A stretch of 9,825 nt of DNA from JBBECJ01 sp041751795 (GCA_041751795.1 JBGSWU010000006.1:1-9825), one strand, 5' to 3'; shown: positions 1 through 6,155, numbered from the stretch's first letter. A program made the numbers and translations. The notes: generated from the sequence alone by a model not told the origin.

Positions 1-438
1 GGTATCCCCGTCTATTGGAGGTCGGATTTCCTTCGGCAACTCGACGATACCGCGATCGATACGATTGTCGAACACTTTGAGCAGATCACTTCACCGTTGT
101 CCGCATTATTACTCGAGCAATTCGGCGGAGCCGTGCGCCGCGTCGGCAAGGACGAGACCGCCTTCGTCCATCGCGATGCTGACTTCAACCTCGCCATCAT
201 CTCGCGTTGGACCGATCCCGCTGAGGCCGATCGGCACATCGCATGGGCACGAGGCGTTCACTCAGCGATCACGCCGTACACGACCGGCACTTATGTCAAT
301 TACCTGGGAGAAGAGGGCGAAGACCGCGTCCGTGCTGCGTACGGAGCAGACATCTACGATCGGCTCGTTGCAGTGAAGAATACGTACGACCCAACCAACC
401 TGTTCCGTTCGAACCAGAATATCAAGCCGACGGCCTAA
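1..438 (+). CDS. FAD-linked oxidase, C-terminal part with BBE domain (partial)
   Basis: This is the last 145 residues of a FAD-binding (PCMH/GlcD-like) oxidoreductase; the start and the FAD-binding domain lie left of the window. The frame is open from base 1 and ends at TAA 436-438. The C-terminal stretch carries the berberine-bridge-enzyme (BBE) signature: a YVNYLGEEG segment, then a Tyr-Gly run, and the terminal pattern KNTYDPTNLFRSNQNI. In this family that segment closes over the flavin and substrate pocket. Upstream, the LEQFGGAV segment matches the substrate-binding half of such oxidases. Family members oxidise alcohols, sugars or alkaloids with O2, and the substrate here cannot be told. 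It converges on the acetyl-CoA synthetase gene, separated by about 100 bases that hold a terminator hairpin. The family call is secure; the exact function is unknown. Confidence 0.88.
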   Translation, partial: GIPVYWRSDFLRQLDDTAIDTIVEHFEQITSPLSALLLEQFGGAVRRVGKDETAFVHRDADFNLAIISRWTDPAEADRHIAWARGVHSAITPYTTGTYVNYLGEEGEDRVRAAYGADIYDRLVAVKNTYDPTNLFRSNQNIKPTA

Positions 439-468
439 CAAGCGTCGCGGTTCAGACGATTGGTAAAC

Positions 469-520
469 GAACGTCTTCCTGTTGAACGCGATGACCTCGA
501 CGTTCAACAGGAAGACGTTC
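469..520. terminator. Strong hairpin, probable bidirectional terminator between convergent genes
   Basis: A perfect 20-base inverted repeat (arms 469-488 and 501-520, starting GAACGTCTTCC) encloses a 12-base loop. It sits between the stop codon of the plus-strand oxidase (438) and the stop of the minus-strand acetyl-CoA synthetase (542), where a shared terminator is expected. Neither side has a long T run: plus continues AGCATTTCTG and minus continues GTTTACC. It is therefore not a textbook intrinsic terminator, and may also act as a 3' end stabiliser. The outer part of the arm (GAACGTC..TTC) recurs in the hairpin at 6156-6187. Confidence 0.72.
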
Positions 521-541
521 AGCATTTCTGATTCGATTACC

Positions 542-2461
542 TCACTCTTCGAGCGTTGTGATGTCGCCGGGATCAATCCCCATCTCCTCGGCCTTCAGAA
601 GTCGACGCATGATCTTGCCGGAGCGGGTCTTGGGCAGCCGATCGCGGAATTCGAGTTCTGAGGGCGTGGCAATCGGGCCGATGACCTGGCGAACGTGCGC
701 GATGAGGTCCGACCTGGTCGCGTCAGTTGCGGTTTGCCCGGCACGTAACGTCACGAACGCTTTGATCGCCTGCCCACGCACCTCGTCCGGCTTGCCAATG
801 ACGGCGGCTTCAGCCACCAATGGATGGGCAACGAGGGCGCTTTCGATTTCTGCCGTCCCAATCCGATGGCCCGAAACATTGATGACGTCGTCGGCGCGCC
901 CGAGGACAGTGAAGTAGCCGTCGCTGTCACGGATCGCGACGTCGCCGCTGGTATAGACGCCTGGCACGATCGACCAGTCACGTTCGTACCGGTCGGGATC
1001 ATTGTGAACGGTCCGGTACATGTGAGGGAACGTCGTCCGTAGAACGAGGAGCCCACCTTTGCCATCCGGCACGGGGTTTCCGCTTCTGTCGACGACTTCG
1101 GCAACAACGCCTGGTAGCGGCTTTCCAGCCGCGCCCGGTTTCGACGGAACAACCGGGAGTGTTGCGATTGTCGGGCCGCCCAGTTCCGTCTGCCACCAGT
1201 TGTCGATCATGTAGGCGTGCTCACCGTTGCCACACAGGTTGCGATACGCCCAACGCCAGGCTTCTGGATTGAGCGGTTCGCCAGCGCAGGTCAGCAGCCG
1301 CAGGGATCGCAAATCGTAACCGGCAGGCACGTCCTCCCCGAACTTCATCAGCATTCGCACAGCAGTTGGCGCCGTGAACGCAACGGTCACGCCGTACTTC
1401 TCGATCACCTCGAAGGCGATACCGGTGTGCGGGTAATCAATCGATCCTTCGCGGAACACGGTCGTCGCTCCGCAGACGAGCGGAGCGTAGACGATATATG
1501 AGTGGCCAACCACCCAGCCGATATCCGACATGCACCAGAACACATCGTCCTCTTTGATGTCCCAGAACGTGCGCAGGTGGTAGGCCGTTCCGACCATATA
1601 GCCACCGTGGACATGGACGACGCCTTTCGGCTTTCCAGTCGTTCCTGAGGTGTAAAGGATATACAGTGGATGTTCGGCGTCGACTGGCTCCGGGTCAGCG
1701 TCGGGATCAGCGCCATTCAGCAACTCGTAGAAATCCCGTTCATGTGGCTCATTCAGCGCAACGCCGTGCTGTTCCCTGCGCCAGACAATCACTGGCGGGG
1801 GCGACTCCAACTCCCGGAGAGCCTCATCGACGATCGCTTTGAGTTGGACTGGCTTGCCTCGGCGGTAACCAACGTCGCTGGTAATGACGAGGCGAGCATC
1901 GGCGTCGAGGACACGGTCTCGCAGCGCGCCTGACCCGAGCCCTGCATATACGACGGAATGGATCGCCCCAATCCTCGCGCAGGCGAGCATCGCGATGATG
2001 CCCTCCAGCGACAGCGGCAGATAGATGACGACCCGATCGCCCAGACCGACGTCAGACTCCCGCAGGACATTCGTGAAGCGGTTGACCAACCGGAGCAACT
2101 GGCGATAGGTGACGATCCGCTCGCTGCCGTCCTCACCAAGGGCAATGTAGGCAACTTTGTTTGCCCTCGGCCCCCGTGCATGCCGGTCGAGCGCGTTGGC
2201 GGTGATATTGACCTTTGCACCTTCGAACCAACGAAACTGAGGGTACTCGCGGCTGTGAACTGCTGTCCATGGCGCATACCACTCGAAATCGCTTGCGATG
2301 TCAGCCCAGAATGTCTCCGGGTCGGCGATCGACCGTTCGTAGGCGGCATCTGGATCTTGAAGCGTTGCCTGGAGTAACAGATGCGGCGGCGGTTCAATCC
2401 GCTCATCCTCAGCCAGCACGCTCTCGATCGCGGCTTGATCGTCACGTTCGTTCATCGCCAT
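542..2461 (-). CDS. acs: Acetyl-CoA synthetase (AMP-forming; acetate/propionate-CoA ligase type)
   Basis: This is a 639-residue ANL-superfamily ligase, close to the usual Acs length of about 650. It activates acetate (possibly propionate) to an acyl-adenylate and then to acyl-CoA in the cytoplasm. Visible motifs, numbered from the chosen start, are the ATP loop YTSGTTGKPKG at about 270-280, WWQTE at 422-426, the hinge region GRADDVINVSGHRIG at about 521-535, and the C-terminal PKTRSGK with Lys616. That lysine is the one reversibly acetylated in Acs enzymes. The tryptophan pair in WWQTE is typical of short-chain acyl ligases and argues against a long or bulky substrate. The frame can be extended six codons to a TTG at 2479. 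I chose ATG 2461 because GGAGG lies 6 bases upstream of it, inside that extension. The gene is 109 bases downstream of rsbX on the same strand, so it could be read through from it or have its own promoter. Confidence 0.93.
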   Translation of the reverse strand: MAMNERDDQAAIESVLAEDERIEPPPHLLLQATLQDPDAAYERSIADPETFWADIASDFEWYAPWTAVHSREYPQFRWFEGAKVNITANALDRHARGPRANKVAYIALGEDGSERIVTYRQLLRLVNRFTNVLRESDVGLGDRVVIYLPLSLEGIIAMLACARIGAIHSVVYAGLGSGALRDRVLDADARLVITSDVGYRRGKPVQLKAIVDEALRELESPPPVIVWRREQHGVALNEPHERDFYELLNGADPDADPEPVDAEHPLYILYTSGTTGKPKGVVHVHGGYMVGTAYHLRTFWDIKEDDVFWCMSDIGWVVGHSYIVYAPLVCGATTVFREGSIDYPHTGIAFEVIEKYGVTVAFTAPTAVRMLMKFGEDVPAGYDLRSLRLLTCAGEPLNPEAWRWAYRNLCGNGEHAYMIDNWWQTELGGPTIATLPVVPSKPGAAGKPLPGVVAEVVDRSGNPVPDGKGGLLVLRTTFPHMYRTVHNDPDRYERDWSIVPGVYTSGDVAIRDSDGYFTVLGRADDVINVSGHRIGTAEIESALVAHPLVAEAAVIGKPDEVRGQAIKAFVTLRAGQTATDATRSDLIAHVRQVIGPIATPSELEFRDRLPKTRSGKIMRRLLKAEEMGIDPGDITTLEE

Positions 2462-2467
2462 CTTGAT

Positions 2468-2472
2468 CCTCC
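2468..2472 (-). promoter_or_regulatory. Ribosome binding site that fixes the acs start
   Basis: GGAGG on the minus strand with a 6-base spacer (ATCAAG) to ATG 2461. It lies downstream of the more distal TTG at 2479, so that TTG is unlikely to be the start. Confidence 0.7.
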
Positions 2473-2488
2473 GCGCCAAGTCGAATCG

Positions 2489-2520
2489 ACCGTTAACGCT
2501 TCAGCGTACGGGCGAACGGT
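2489..2520. other. Weak nested inverted repeat between rsbX and acs
   Basis: An outer pair ACCGTT (2489-2494) / AACGGT (2515-2520) encloses an inner hairpin ACGC-TTCA-GCGT (2496-2507). An alternative pairing CGCTTCA (2497-2503) / TGAAGCG (2520-2526) is also possible. It lies in the 109-base gap between rsbX and acs and could be a weak terminator or a cis-acting site for acs. There is no T run and the arms are short. I see no convincing -35/-10 pair in this gap. Confidence 0.22.
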
Positions 2521-2570
2521 GAAGCGCGCAATCCCAAGCCGGTTGCCCTTCGCGATCGAACCCGGTTGAA

Positions 2571-3179
2571 TCAGCCAGGTGGTCGCGGCATCGCGACGAG
2601 GACGATAGCATCGTCAGTGGTCCGCCCCCAGTCATGCAGGATGCGATCGGCGAGTGCCTGAGCATCCCGCTGCTTGAACTCGTCAATGGATTCGAGATCG
2701 AATCGCTGCCGGATGCCGTCGCTGCACAGCAGCAGCATCCAGTCGGGATTCGTCAACGGAATCTCCTGCTCGCGCGGACGCGGCAGTGCCCGCCCAACAA
2801 TCCCGCGATAGGCGATTGGGCGTTGGACCCGCTGGCCGTTCCAGAATTGGGCTTCGACATTACCGACCGCCGAGTATGTCAGGATACGGGAGGACAACGA
2901 TACCCGGGCGATCGCGATAGCCGCACCACGAGTGCCGGTTAATTCATCGTGGCATCGTGCGATTGCATCACCAGCGGTAAGGTCGGGATGAGCGGCTAGC
3001 GTGTCCCGTGCCAGATTCGATGCAGTTGCGGCGTCCGGGCCATGACCAAGACCATCGATCACCGCGATTCGACACGCGTCGCCTGACCAGTGGGCGGCCC
3101 ATCCATCACCGTTGACAGGGAATCCCGGATACGGACGTTCGGAAACCGCAATCGTTAACGACCACTTCGGGTCATCCAC
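2571..3179 (-). CDS. rsbX: RsbX-like PP2C/SpoIIE-type serine phosphatase
   Basis: This 202-residue protein is a single PP2C/SpoIIE phosphatase domain, the size of RsbX. RsbX removes the phosphates that RsbT puts on RsbS and RsbR, so that the stressosome recaptures RsbT after stress. Visible motifs are RPYPG near the N terminus, a metal-binding Asp in NGDGW (residue 25), DGLGHG starting at Asp42, SAVGNV at about 103-108, SDGI with Asp154, and Asp189-Asp190 near the end. All metal-ligand positions I can place are present, so it should be active. The start is GTG 3179, inside the preceding rsbT-like gene (25-base overlap, different frame). I see no clear Shine-Dalgarno, which suggests translational coupling. 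It is the last gene of the operon. The upstream ATPase plus this protein resemble the two halves of fused ATP-binding SpoIIE-family phosphatases. Confidence 0.87.
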   Translation of the reverse strand: MDDPKWSLTIAVSERPYPGFPVNGDGWAAHWSGDACRIAVIDGLGHGPDAATASNLARDTLAAHPDLTAGDAIARCHDELTGTRGAAIAIARVSLSSRILTYSAVGNVEAQFWNGQRVQRPIAYRGIVGRALPRPREQEIPLTNPDWMLLLCSDGIRQRFDLESIDEFKQRDAQALADRILHDWGRTTDDAIVLVAMPRPPG

Positions 3180-3565
3180 TTGCGTGCCGTCACCATTGTC
3201 CCTTCTGGCCCCGAACGAATATCGAACTCGTCCATCATTCGACGCACAGCTGGTAGTCCACTCCCTAACCCGCCGCTGGTGCTGTAATTGTCCTGCATCG
3301 CCAGATTCAGATCGGGAATGCCCGGGCCTGTATCGTGACTCTCGACCTGAATTCCCTGCCGATGAGCACCACTCATGTCGGAGAATACGACGCTTCCATC
3401 CTGCGCATACCGCAGGAGGTTCATACTCAACTCGGAAACGGCCAGGACGACCATCTCCGCTCGTTCACGATCGGGGCCCGTTGCGAGCGCGAACGAGCGA
3501 GCCTCGCGACGAGCGAGTTCGACGTCTGGCTGGGAGTGAATCTGGATCATTTGGGCTGGCATCAT
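3155..3565 (-). CDS. Second RsbT-like serine kinase / anti-sigma-type ATPase
   Basis: This 136-residue GHKL ATPase of the RsbT/RsbW class has the N-box ELSMNLLRYA, the G1 box DTGPGIPD, and the glycine-rich GGLGSGLPAVRRMMDEF segment typical of RsbT. It is clearly paralogous to the gene just upstream but diverged: MNLLRYA replaces RNVVRYA, and LGSGLP replaces LGMGLP. ATP-binding residues look intact, so a kinase or binding role is plausible. Its partner is unknown; candidates are RsbS, RsbR or RsbX. ATG 3565 follows the TGA of the first rsbT after one base, with a second ATG directly after it at 3562. The 3' end overlaps rsbX by 25 bases. In many bacteria a domain like this is fused to the N terminus of the phosphatase, so this may be the split-off half of such a fusion. 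Confidence 0.83.
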   Translation of the reverse strand: MMPAQMIQIHSQPDVELARREARSFALATGPDRERAEMVVLAVSELSMNLLRYAQDGSVVFSDMSGAHRQGIQVESHDTGPGIPDLNLAMQDNYSTSGGLGSGLPAVRRMMDEFDIRSGPEGTMVTARKWMTRSGR

Positions 3566-3566
3566 T

Positions 3567-3977
3567 TCATCGACGCCATTTCTGAATGGTGATCACAGTG
3601 CCACGGCCTGCGCCAGTTTCAATTGCCATTTCGTCGACCAGGCGGCGTGCACCCGGCAGGCCCATCCCGAGACCAGGGCCGGAGGTATATCCCTCACGCA
3701 TGGCTAGATGAATGTCTGCGATACCTGGGCCGTCGTCACTGACGATGATCTCGATTCCCGAGTGGCCGTCCCTCGCCGAAGTTTCGCGAATGACAACCTG
3801 CCCACGCCCATCGGTGGCGTACCGGACGACATTTCGCGTGAGTTCGGAGACTGCCGTCGCGATGCGTGTCTGGTCGAGCATGCCGAACCCAATCGCCCGT
3901 GCGTATTCGCGAGCAAGTTGTCGGGCGGTAACGATGCTTTGTTCCCCGTCGACCGTAACACGTTCCTCATCTACCAC
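3567..3977 (-). CDS. rsbT: RsbT switch kinase
   Basis: This 136-residue GHKL-type serine/threonine kinase is near the usual RsbT length of about 133. By family knowledge RsbT is held by the RsbR-RsbS stressosome, phosphorylates both on stress, is released, and then binds the N-terminal domain of RsbU. Visible motifs are the N-box AVSELTRNVVRYA, DDGPGIADIHLAMREGY, and the lid GPGLGMGLPGARRLVDE, followed by a terminal ITIQKWRR strand, all close to the RsbT pattern. It is the more canonical of the two RsbT-like genes here and directly follows rsbS, as in standard RST modules. Translation starts at GTG 3977, 11 bases inside the end of rsbS, with only a weak AGG upstream, so coupling to rsbS is likely. 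With no RsbU phosphatase in the operon, the likely partner is the RsbU-type domain of the histidine kinase. Confidence 0.9.
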   Translation of the reverse strand: MVDEERVTVDGEQSIVTARQLAREYARAIGFGMLDQTRIATAVSELTRNVVRYATDGRGQVVIRETSARDGHSGIEIIVSDDGPGIADIHLAMREGYTSGPGLGMGLPGARRLVDEMAIETGAGRGTVITIQKWRR

Positions 3978-4353
3978 GTTTTGGACCTGTTCGGGATGCG
4001 GCTATCAGTTCGTTAACCTTTCGCCTGCCCTTGTCCATCGTGAGCGCAGTGCTGATCCCGGTGAACTCGAGGCCCAGTTCAACGAGCGTCATCGCCACTG
4101 CCGGTTGAATACCTACGATCACCGTCTCCGCGCCAAGCAGTCTCGATGTAACAACGACATCATTTATGAGTCGGCCAAGAAACGAGTCGACGATATCGAC
4201 GATTGTCAGATCGAGCAGAACACCAACCGCACCTGTCTGCTCGATCATCGAACCGAGGTCGTCTTGAAGCTGGAGCGCATCATGGTCAGACAGATCGCCA
4301 AGAACGGTTGCAATGAGTTTGTCGTCGATCTTGATGATCGGAACACGATTCAC
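3967..4353 (-). CDS. rsbS: RsbS, STAS-domain stressosome scaffold
   Basis: This 128-residue single STAS domain forms the stressosome core with RsbR. The signature IVDSF places the phosphorylatable serine at Ser57, equivalent to Ser59 of B. subtilis RsbS. It is followed by the typical RsbS segment GIQPAVAMTLVELGL at about 81-95. Both features separate it from the threonine-type RsbR upstream. The start is GTG 4353, two bases after the rsbR stop TAG (4356-4358). The end overlaps rsbT by 11 bases. A short hairpin directly upstream (4360-4378) could hold its initiation region until ribosomes finish rsbR. The C-terminal tail of about 20 residues is basic (TGPKRGR). Confidence 0.92.
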   Translation of the reverse strand: MNRVPIIKIDDKLIATVLGDLSDHDALQLQDDLGSMIEQTGAVGVLLDLTIVDIVDSFLGRLINDVVVTSRLLGAETVIVGIQPAVAMTLVELGLEFTGISTALTMDKGRRKVNELIAASRTGPKRGR

Positions 4354-4355
4354 GT

Positions 4356-4826
4356 CTAACCAGCCCCATTCGGGCTGGCGACGCGCTGCTTCGACACGAC
4401 TTCGAGACCCAGGCGCTCAAAGGCGAGTTCCAGCCCCCGAGCCATCGTCGTACGCGTGGTGACGTGGGACAGGTCGAGCCCAAGCTGAACCAACGTCAGC
4501 GCTGTTCGTGTCGAGAGCCCAACAATCAGAACCTCTGCGCCGAGTAGCCGTGCCGCGGACACGGTTTCCAGCAGGTGCTTCGAAACGGCGGTATCAACCA
4601 TTGGAACGCCAGTGATGTCCAGAATGACGATGTCTGAATCGGTTTGGACAATCTTGTCCAGCAACGCCTCGTTCATGTCCTGGGCGCGGGCGGTGTCGAG
4701 ACTTCCGACGATCGGCATCGCCAGGATACCCTTCCAAACTTGTATGACTGGCGTTTGCAGTTCAGAGATCGTTCGTCGCTGCTGCTCGATCAAGGACTCC
4801 GGCGCCCTGGCCGCGGTATCGCTCAT
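4356..4826 (-). CDS. rsbR: RsbR-type STAS protein lacking the N-terminal sensor domain
   Basis: This 156-residue protein starts with a short helical stretch (QQRRTISELQTPVIQVWKG), which matches the linker preceding the STAS domain in RsbR proteins. It then contains only the STAS domain. Typical RsbR paralogues are about 270-300 residues, with an N-terminal globin-like sensor; that module is absent here. The RsbR-type phosphosite motif ITGVPMVDT is present with Thr79. A second threonine at 111 (TALTLVQLGLDL) lies near where RsbR has its second site. A strong Shine-Dalgarno, GGAGGAGG at 4831-4838, precedes ATG 4826, and the start overlaps the kinase stop by four bases (ATGA). By family role it assembles with RsbS into the stressosome and binds RsbT. 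How it would receive a signal without a sensor domain is not visible from the sequence. Confidence 0.9.
   Translation of the reverse strand: MSDTAARAPESLIEQQRRTISELQTPVIQVWKGILAMPIVGSLDTARAQDMNEALLDKIVQTDSDIVILDITGVPMVDTAVSKHLLETVSAARLLGAEVLIVGLSTRTALTLVQLGLDLSHVTTRTTMARGLELAFERLGLEVVSKQRVASPNGAG
4360..4378 (-). promoter_or_regulatory. Short mRNA hairpin over the rsbS initiation region
   Basis: The rsb transcript can form CCAGCCC-GAATG-GGGCTGG, a 7-bp GC-rich stem ending 6 bases before the GTG of rsbS. The only purine-rich stretch that could serve as its Shine-Dalgarno (GGGG) lies at the start of the 3' arm. The rsbR stop codon is just after the stem, so a ribosome terminating rsbR would open it, which would tie RsbS synthesis to RsbR synthesis. 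The pairing is visible; the role is inference. Confidence 0.4.
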
Positions 4827-5947
4827 CGTTCCTCCTCCTTGCCCCTGCTCGTGTCGTCCGATGGTCCGGCAGCGGTCGCTCCAACATCAACAGCCAAGAC
4901 CGGTAGCGTGATTCCGAAGACACTTCCATTACCAGGCACGCTGCTGACACTGATCGCGCCATCGTGCGCCTGGACAAGGGCGTGTACGAGTGCGAGACCC
5001 ACTCCCAAACCCTGCGCGTCAACGTCACGAGCCTCGGGAGCGCGATAAAAGCGCTCAAAGATCCGCGATCGAACTTCATCGGACATGCCGATGCCGGAGT
5101 CGCGGCATTCGATGAAGATCGTGTCGACCTCGACCCGACACGTCAGTGAGACGGTCCCATGTTCGGGGGTGTAGCGGATGGCATTTGATAGCAGATTGCC
5201 GAACACGCTCAGCAGCGCATCAGCGTCACCGATCACCATCGTCTGGTCGGTGAACGGACCACATTCGAAGTTAATGTTCTTCGCAATCGCCGCGGCGCTC
5301 GCCCAGTTACACGCCTGTTGGAGCAGTGCCTCAACGCACTGAGGCGAACGGTCCAGGTCGGGCAATTTTCCATGACTGACCTGCACCAACTGTGCGCTCA
5401 GTCGAGACAGACGATCGACTGCCTCACGAGCAATCCCGATTAATGGTTCGAGCCGGTGCACCTGACCGCGGGACAACGATCGTTTCGCAAGGTCGAGCGT
5501 TCCCAGTGCCGTCGTAATCGGCGTACGGAGTTCGTGCGCGACATGTTCGAGGAGTTCGGTTTTTTCCCGGTCGAGCCGTTCACGTTCGAGCGCTCGCTGT
5601 CGCTCGAACTCAGCCTGCTCTTCTGCCATCTGGACACCCTCGCGCATCCGCAACTCAAGGTATTCCTTGTACTGGACACCGTAGGTGATCATCACTTCAA
5701 GAAGGAACTGGTGTGCGTCCCCGATTGATCTGGCCTGCTCCCGGTATGTCAGAGCGCGGATCGCCTGATCCAATTGCTCGAAATGTAATGCGATGATTTC
5801 TTCAGGTCCGACGCCCTGCTCAACGAATGTCTGGCTGAGAAGCGATGCACGATACAACGCCTCCTCGCTGCGGGTCTTGAGATATTCACTCAGCACCTGG
5901 CCATAGGTTTCCGCGAACGCCGTGGTTTGAATATCTGCTATCTCCAT
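4823..5947 (-). CDS. Histidine kinase with an RsbU-type N-terminal (RsbT-binding-like) domain
   Basis: This is a 374-residue cytoplasmic protein with no membrane segment or signal peptide. Residues about 10-99 resemble the N-terminal domain of RsbU: EALYRASLLSQTFVEQ, GVGPEEIIALH and FLLEVMITYGVQYKEY follow the same pattern as the helical RsbU domain that binds RsbT. Residues about 100-133 form a charged coiled coil (EEQAEFERQRALERERLD). Next comes a HisKA domain with HELRTP and the phosphoacceptor His138. The HATPase domain has the N-box GNLLSNAIRYTP (Asn251, Asn255), G1 DSGIGM from Asp283, FERFYRAP, and G2 GLGVGLALVHALV. All kinase motifs look intact. There is no receiver domain and no response regulator nearby. 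The start is ATG 5947 or GTG 5953; an in-frame stop lies just upstream, and neither has a clear Shine-Dalgarno. The 3' end overlaps rsbR by four bases, so it is in the same operon. Confidence 0.9.
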   Translation of the reverse strand: MEIADIQTTAFAETYGQVLSEYLKTRSEEALYRASLLSQTFVEQGVGPEEIIALHFEQLDQAIRALTYREQARSIGDAHQFLLEVMITYGVQYKEYLELRMREGVQMAEEQAEFERQRALERERLDREKTELLEHVAHELRTPITTALGTLDLAKRSLSRGQVHRLEPLIGIAREAVDRLSRLSAQLVQVSHGKLPDLDRSPQCVEALLQQACNWASAAAIAKNINFECGPFTDQTMVIGDADALLSVFGNLLSNAIRYTPEHGTVSLTCRVEVDTIFIECRDSGIGMSDEVRSRIFERFYRAPEARDVDAQGLGVGLALVHALVQAHDGAISVSSVPGNGSVFGITLPVLAVDVGATAAGPSDDTSRGKEEER

Positions 5948-6018
5948 CGACACGTCATTTCATACGAGTACCGCGTCGCGTCGAAGAGAATCGAATCGAC
6001 CGAGATGACAAGACTCAT
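5938..6018 (-). CDS. Possible 26-codon leader ORF overlapping the kinase start
   Basis: ATG 6018 is preceded by GGAGG at 6028-6032 with a 9-base spacer, the best ribosome site in the whole leader. It opens a 26-codon frame that ends at TAG 5938-5940, a few bases past the kinase ATG at 5947. The kinase gene has no evident ribosome site of its own, so termination and re-initiation from this frame could drive its translation. The peptide begins MSLVISVDSILFDATRYSY and ends CRWR. I recognise no family. The frame stays open further upstream to 6141, but that part has no ribosome site and unnatural composition. It could simply be chance. Confidence 0.35.
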   Translation of the reverse strand: MSLVISVDSILFDATRYSYEMTCRWR

Positions 6019-6084
6019 GCTCACGCTCCTCCCGGCGCCGGTGGCTAAACCAGGCCGGACAATGGCGAACCCCATTCTGCGGCA

Positions 6085-6102
6085 ACGTGTATGGCCACAC
6101 GT
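6085..6102. promoter_or_regulatory. Inverted repeat in the leader of the stressosome operon
   Basis: ACGTGT (6085-6090) and ACACGT (6097-6102) form a perfect 6-base inverted repeat around a 6-base spacer. It lies in the non-coding stretch upstream of the kinase gene and of the possible leader ORF, where an operator would be expected. No convincing -35/-10 pair could be assigned in 6019-6155 on the minus strand, so the position relative to a promoter is unknown. Confidence 0.2.
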
Positions 6103-6155
6103 CGAAGCGCCTATCTTTCGAGGATACTCCTGCGACACCATACCGCATATACGCG

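Noticed and set aside
1789..2445. A 218-codon minus-strand frame within the acetyl-CoA synthetase gene
   Set aside because: It is a shifted frame of acs with Arg/Ser-rich, unnatural composition, while the acs frame shows all family motifs.
2462..2479. TTG start at 2479 for the acetyl-CoA synthetase
   Set aside because: The GGAGG ribosome site lies inside this extension and is correctly spaced for ATG 2461.
3712..4359. A 215-codon plus-strand frame opposite rsbT, rsbS and the end of rsbR
   Set aside because: It is antisense to three overlapping genes with clear motifs, and its product is Ser/Arg/Thr-rich without any domain.
6019..6141. Upstream extension of the possible leader ORF to ATG 6141
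   Set aside because: There is no ribosome binding site before 6141 and the composition is Arg/Gly/Cys-rich. Only the part from ATG 6018 has a good ribosome site.
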